Source: Ignavibacteria bacterium (GTDB lineage Bacteria; Bacteroidota; Ignavibacteria; Ignavibacteriales; Ignavibacteriaceae). Taken from it: 8,528 nt of DNA. The notes under the pieces were generated by a model. It was not told the origin of the DNA, did no database searches, and worked only from the letters and a program-made list of their open reading frames with translations. The position numbers were made by a program, and so were the translations under genes. Every line of letters begins with the position of its first letter. The first letter of the stretch is position 1. The stretch covers positions 1-8,528 of the forward strand of contig JAOTUT010000050.1 in assembly GCA_029863735.1 (NCBI GenBank). Reading direction: 5' to 3'. Of the stretch, positions 7,558-8,528 are shown one piece after another.

Positions 7558-7586
7558 ATTAGAGCAGTTTTTTATTATTAATTATT

Positions 7587-8423
7587 ATGCTGATTTTCAA
7601 ATATTTTAAAAACCTTAAAAGCTTTTCTGTGGTGATTGTACCTGATGATACATCACACGAGTCCAGATCAAAAAAATTCACATTAACCAGGATATTTATT
7701 TTTGCTTTAATCTATTCGATTATTTTAGCAGTTTTCGGTTATTACTTTTTTATTATTACTGGGATAGGAAACAAAGTTTTACCTGGTAATTACGTTCAGG
7801 TTGCTGAGAATTTTGAGAAAATGGATCAGCTTAATTCAAAAATGATTTTTCTTGCAAAAGAATTGCAGCTTTTAAAATCAAATAATCAAAAATTAAAATA
7901 TGCATTAGCTCTCGGTGATTCAGCATTAATCGACTCATTTAAAATTAATCCCGATTCGCTGCAAAAATTTTATAAAACTCCCAAAGAAGGCAATATTTTT
8001 GGCACGCTGTTAGAGTATTTTAAGAGTGTTGTTTCGCTTCAAGATAATCCAATTTTTTTCATTCTTCCGGTTAATGGATATATTAGTAGAAGCTTTGATC
8101 CTGAAAGAGGACACTATGGCATTGATTTGGTAGTGAAGGATGGAACTCCCGTTTTTGCTTCAGCAGGCGGATTTGTTGTTTTTTCAGGCTACACAAATAA
8201 TTTTGGGCATATAATAATGCTTAGCCATTCAGATGGATATTTAAGTATATACAAACACTGTTCAGTAATTCTAAAAAAAGAAAGAGAATTTGTAAAACAA
8301 GGAGATTTAATTGCTCAAAGTGGAAATAGCGGATTAGCAACCACTGGTCCACATTTACACTTTGAAATCTGGCATAATGGTATGCCAATTGATCCAGAAA
8401 CAATTTTAATTAAAAATAAATAA
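7587..8423 (+). CDS. Membrane-anchored M23 family (LytM-type) peptidoglycan endopeptidase
   Basis: A 278-residue bitopic protein predicted to cut peptide cross-links in peptidoglycan. Residues 1-34 are a cytoplasmic tail containing VVIVPDD (15-21) and a basic patch (RSKK, 27-30). Residues 35-58 form one transmembrane helix, 72-108 a likely coiled coil, and about 157-275 the M23 domain. The zinc and catalytic residues are all there: H176 and D180 (HYGID), H224 (YKH), and H256 and H258 (HLHFE), so it should be an active enzyme rather than an EnvC/NlpD-type activator with a degenerate site. The gene starts 29 bases after tsaC with an AT-rich leader and no clear Shine-Dalgarno. A bactofilin begins nine bases after its stop. 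Adjacent M23-bactofilin genes are a known cell-shape module in several phyla, in which the bactofilin polymer positions the hydrolase. Confidence 0.92.
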   Translation: MLIFKYFKNLKSFSVVIVPDDTSHESRSKKFTLTRIFIFALIYSIILAVFGYYFFIITGIGNKVLPGNYVQVAENFEKMDQLNSKMIFLAKELQLLKSNNQKLKYALALGDSALIDSFKINPDSLQKFYKTPKEGNIFGTLLEYFKSVVSLQDNPIFFILPVNGYISRSFDPERGHYGIDLVVKDGTPVFASAGGFVVFSGYTNNFGHIIMLSHSDGYLSIYKHCSVILKKEREFVKQGDLIAQSGNSGLATTGPHLHFEIWHNGMPIDPETILIKNK

Positions 8424-8426
8424 GGA
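8422..8426 (+). promoter_or_regulatory. Shine-Dalgarno of bactofilin gene
   Basis: AAGGA overlaps the TAA stop of the peptidase gene and ends six bases before the ATG at 8433. It supports both the start choice and coupled translation of the two genes. Confidence 0.7.
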
Positions 8427-8432
8427 AAACAT

Positions 8433-8528
8433 ATGAAAGGCAAAATGAACGGTGATTCGGAAGAAATCACAATAATTAGTCACGGGGTGAAAGTAGAAGG
8501 CAAAGTATCCAGCAACGGAAGTATCAGG
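8433..8528 (+). CDS. Bactofilin family protein (3'-truncated by the window end)
   Basis: Only the first 32 codons are visible. They begin MKGKMNGDSEEITIISHGVK and continue VEGKVSSNGSIR. The short charged N-terminus followed by an ITII-x-G-V-EGK-x-S-x-G-x-IR pattern is the usual entry into the bactofilin beta-helix, whose turns repeat with small residues and Gly. Bactofilins polymerise without nucleotide into cytoplasmic, often membrane-bound filaments that organise cell-wall enzymes. The N-terminus here is polar, with no hydrophobic membrane-targeting peptide that I can see, so attachment might depend on the neighbouring peptidase's tail. Its position after the M23 gene strengthens the call. 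The frame is open to the last base, so no frameshift or truncation is implied. Confidence 0.8.
   Translation, partial: MKGKMNGDSEEITIISHGVKVEGKVSSNGSIR

Noticed and set aside
7558..7586. Possible terminator or promoter in the AT-rich gap before the M23 gene
   Set aside because: There is a T-run but no stem before it, and no convincing promoter boxes in 29 bases.
8221..8403. Minus-strand open frame of 60 codons opposite the M23 catalytic domain
   Set aside because: It is fully opposite the conserved active-site motifs and has no support of its own.
1..8528. CRISPR arrays, insertion sequences, tRNA genes, phage or defence genes
   Set aside because: No regularly spaced repeats, transposase-like proteins, terminal inverted repeats or cloverleaf-like sequence were seen on either strand.

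Overview
The window looks like chromosomal DNA from a free-living, low-GC Gram-negative bacterium of the Bacteroidota/Chlorobi (FCB) side. Ignavibacteria or a close relative is my best guess. The evidence is the combination of a secreted protein with a type IX secretion (T9SS) C-terminal sorting domain, a PorV/PorQ-family outer-membrane protein, a GWxTD-domain protein, LPS-type acyl- and glycosyltransferases, and an M23 peptidase followed by a bactofilin. Some genes have a recognisable Shine-Dalgarno (porV-like, bactofilin) and others have AT-rich leaders without one. The taxonomic call is inference from gene content, not from a marker gene.

Layout: every gene is on the + strand and the region is densely coding. 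Positions 1-2397 hold the 3' part of a large T9SS cargo protein whose 5' end lies outside the window. Positions 2471-3484 encode a PorV/PorQ-family outer-membrane barrel, closed by a strong bidirectional terminator (about 3500-3537). Positions 3569-4936 encode an exported GWxTD-domain protein of unknown function. After a 97-base gap with a possible promoter comes a tight run: an LpxL-like lipid A acyltransferase (5034-5903), a GT9 heptosyltransferase (5904-6935, directly abutting), a TsaC/YrdC threonylcarbamoyl-AMP synthase (6925-7557, overlapping by 11 bases), an M23 peptidase (7587-8423) and the first 32 codons of a bactofilin (8433 onward, running off the end).

How it fits together: the first half concerns protein export to the surface (cargo plus a PorV-type protein). 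The second half concerns envelope construction: lipid A acylation, core sugar addition, and a membrane-anchored peptidoglycan hydrolase next to its probable cytoskeletal scaffold. TsaC, a tRNA-modification enzyme, is the functional outsider. I see no mobile element, CRISPR array, tRNA or rRNA, and no clear sign of a wholly new system. The items most worth a second look are the cargo/PorV pairing, the uncharacterised GWxTD protein, and the M23-bactofilin module with its conserved-looking cytoplasmic tail.
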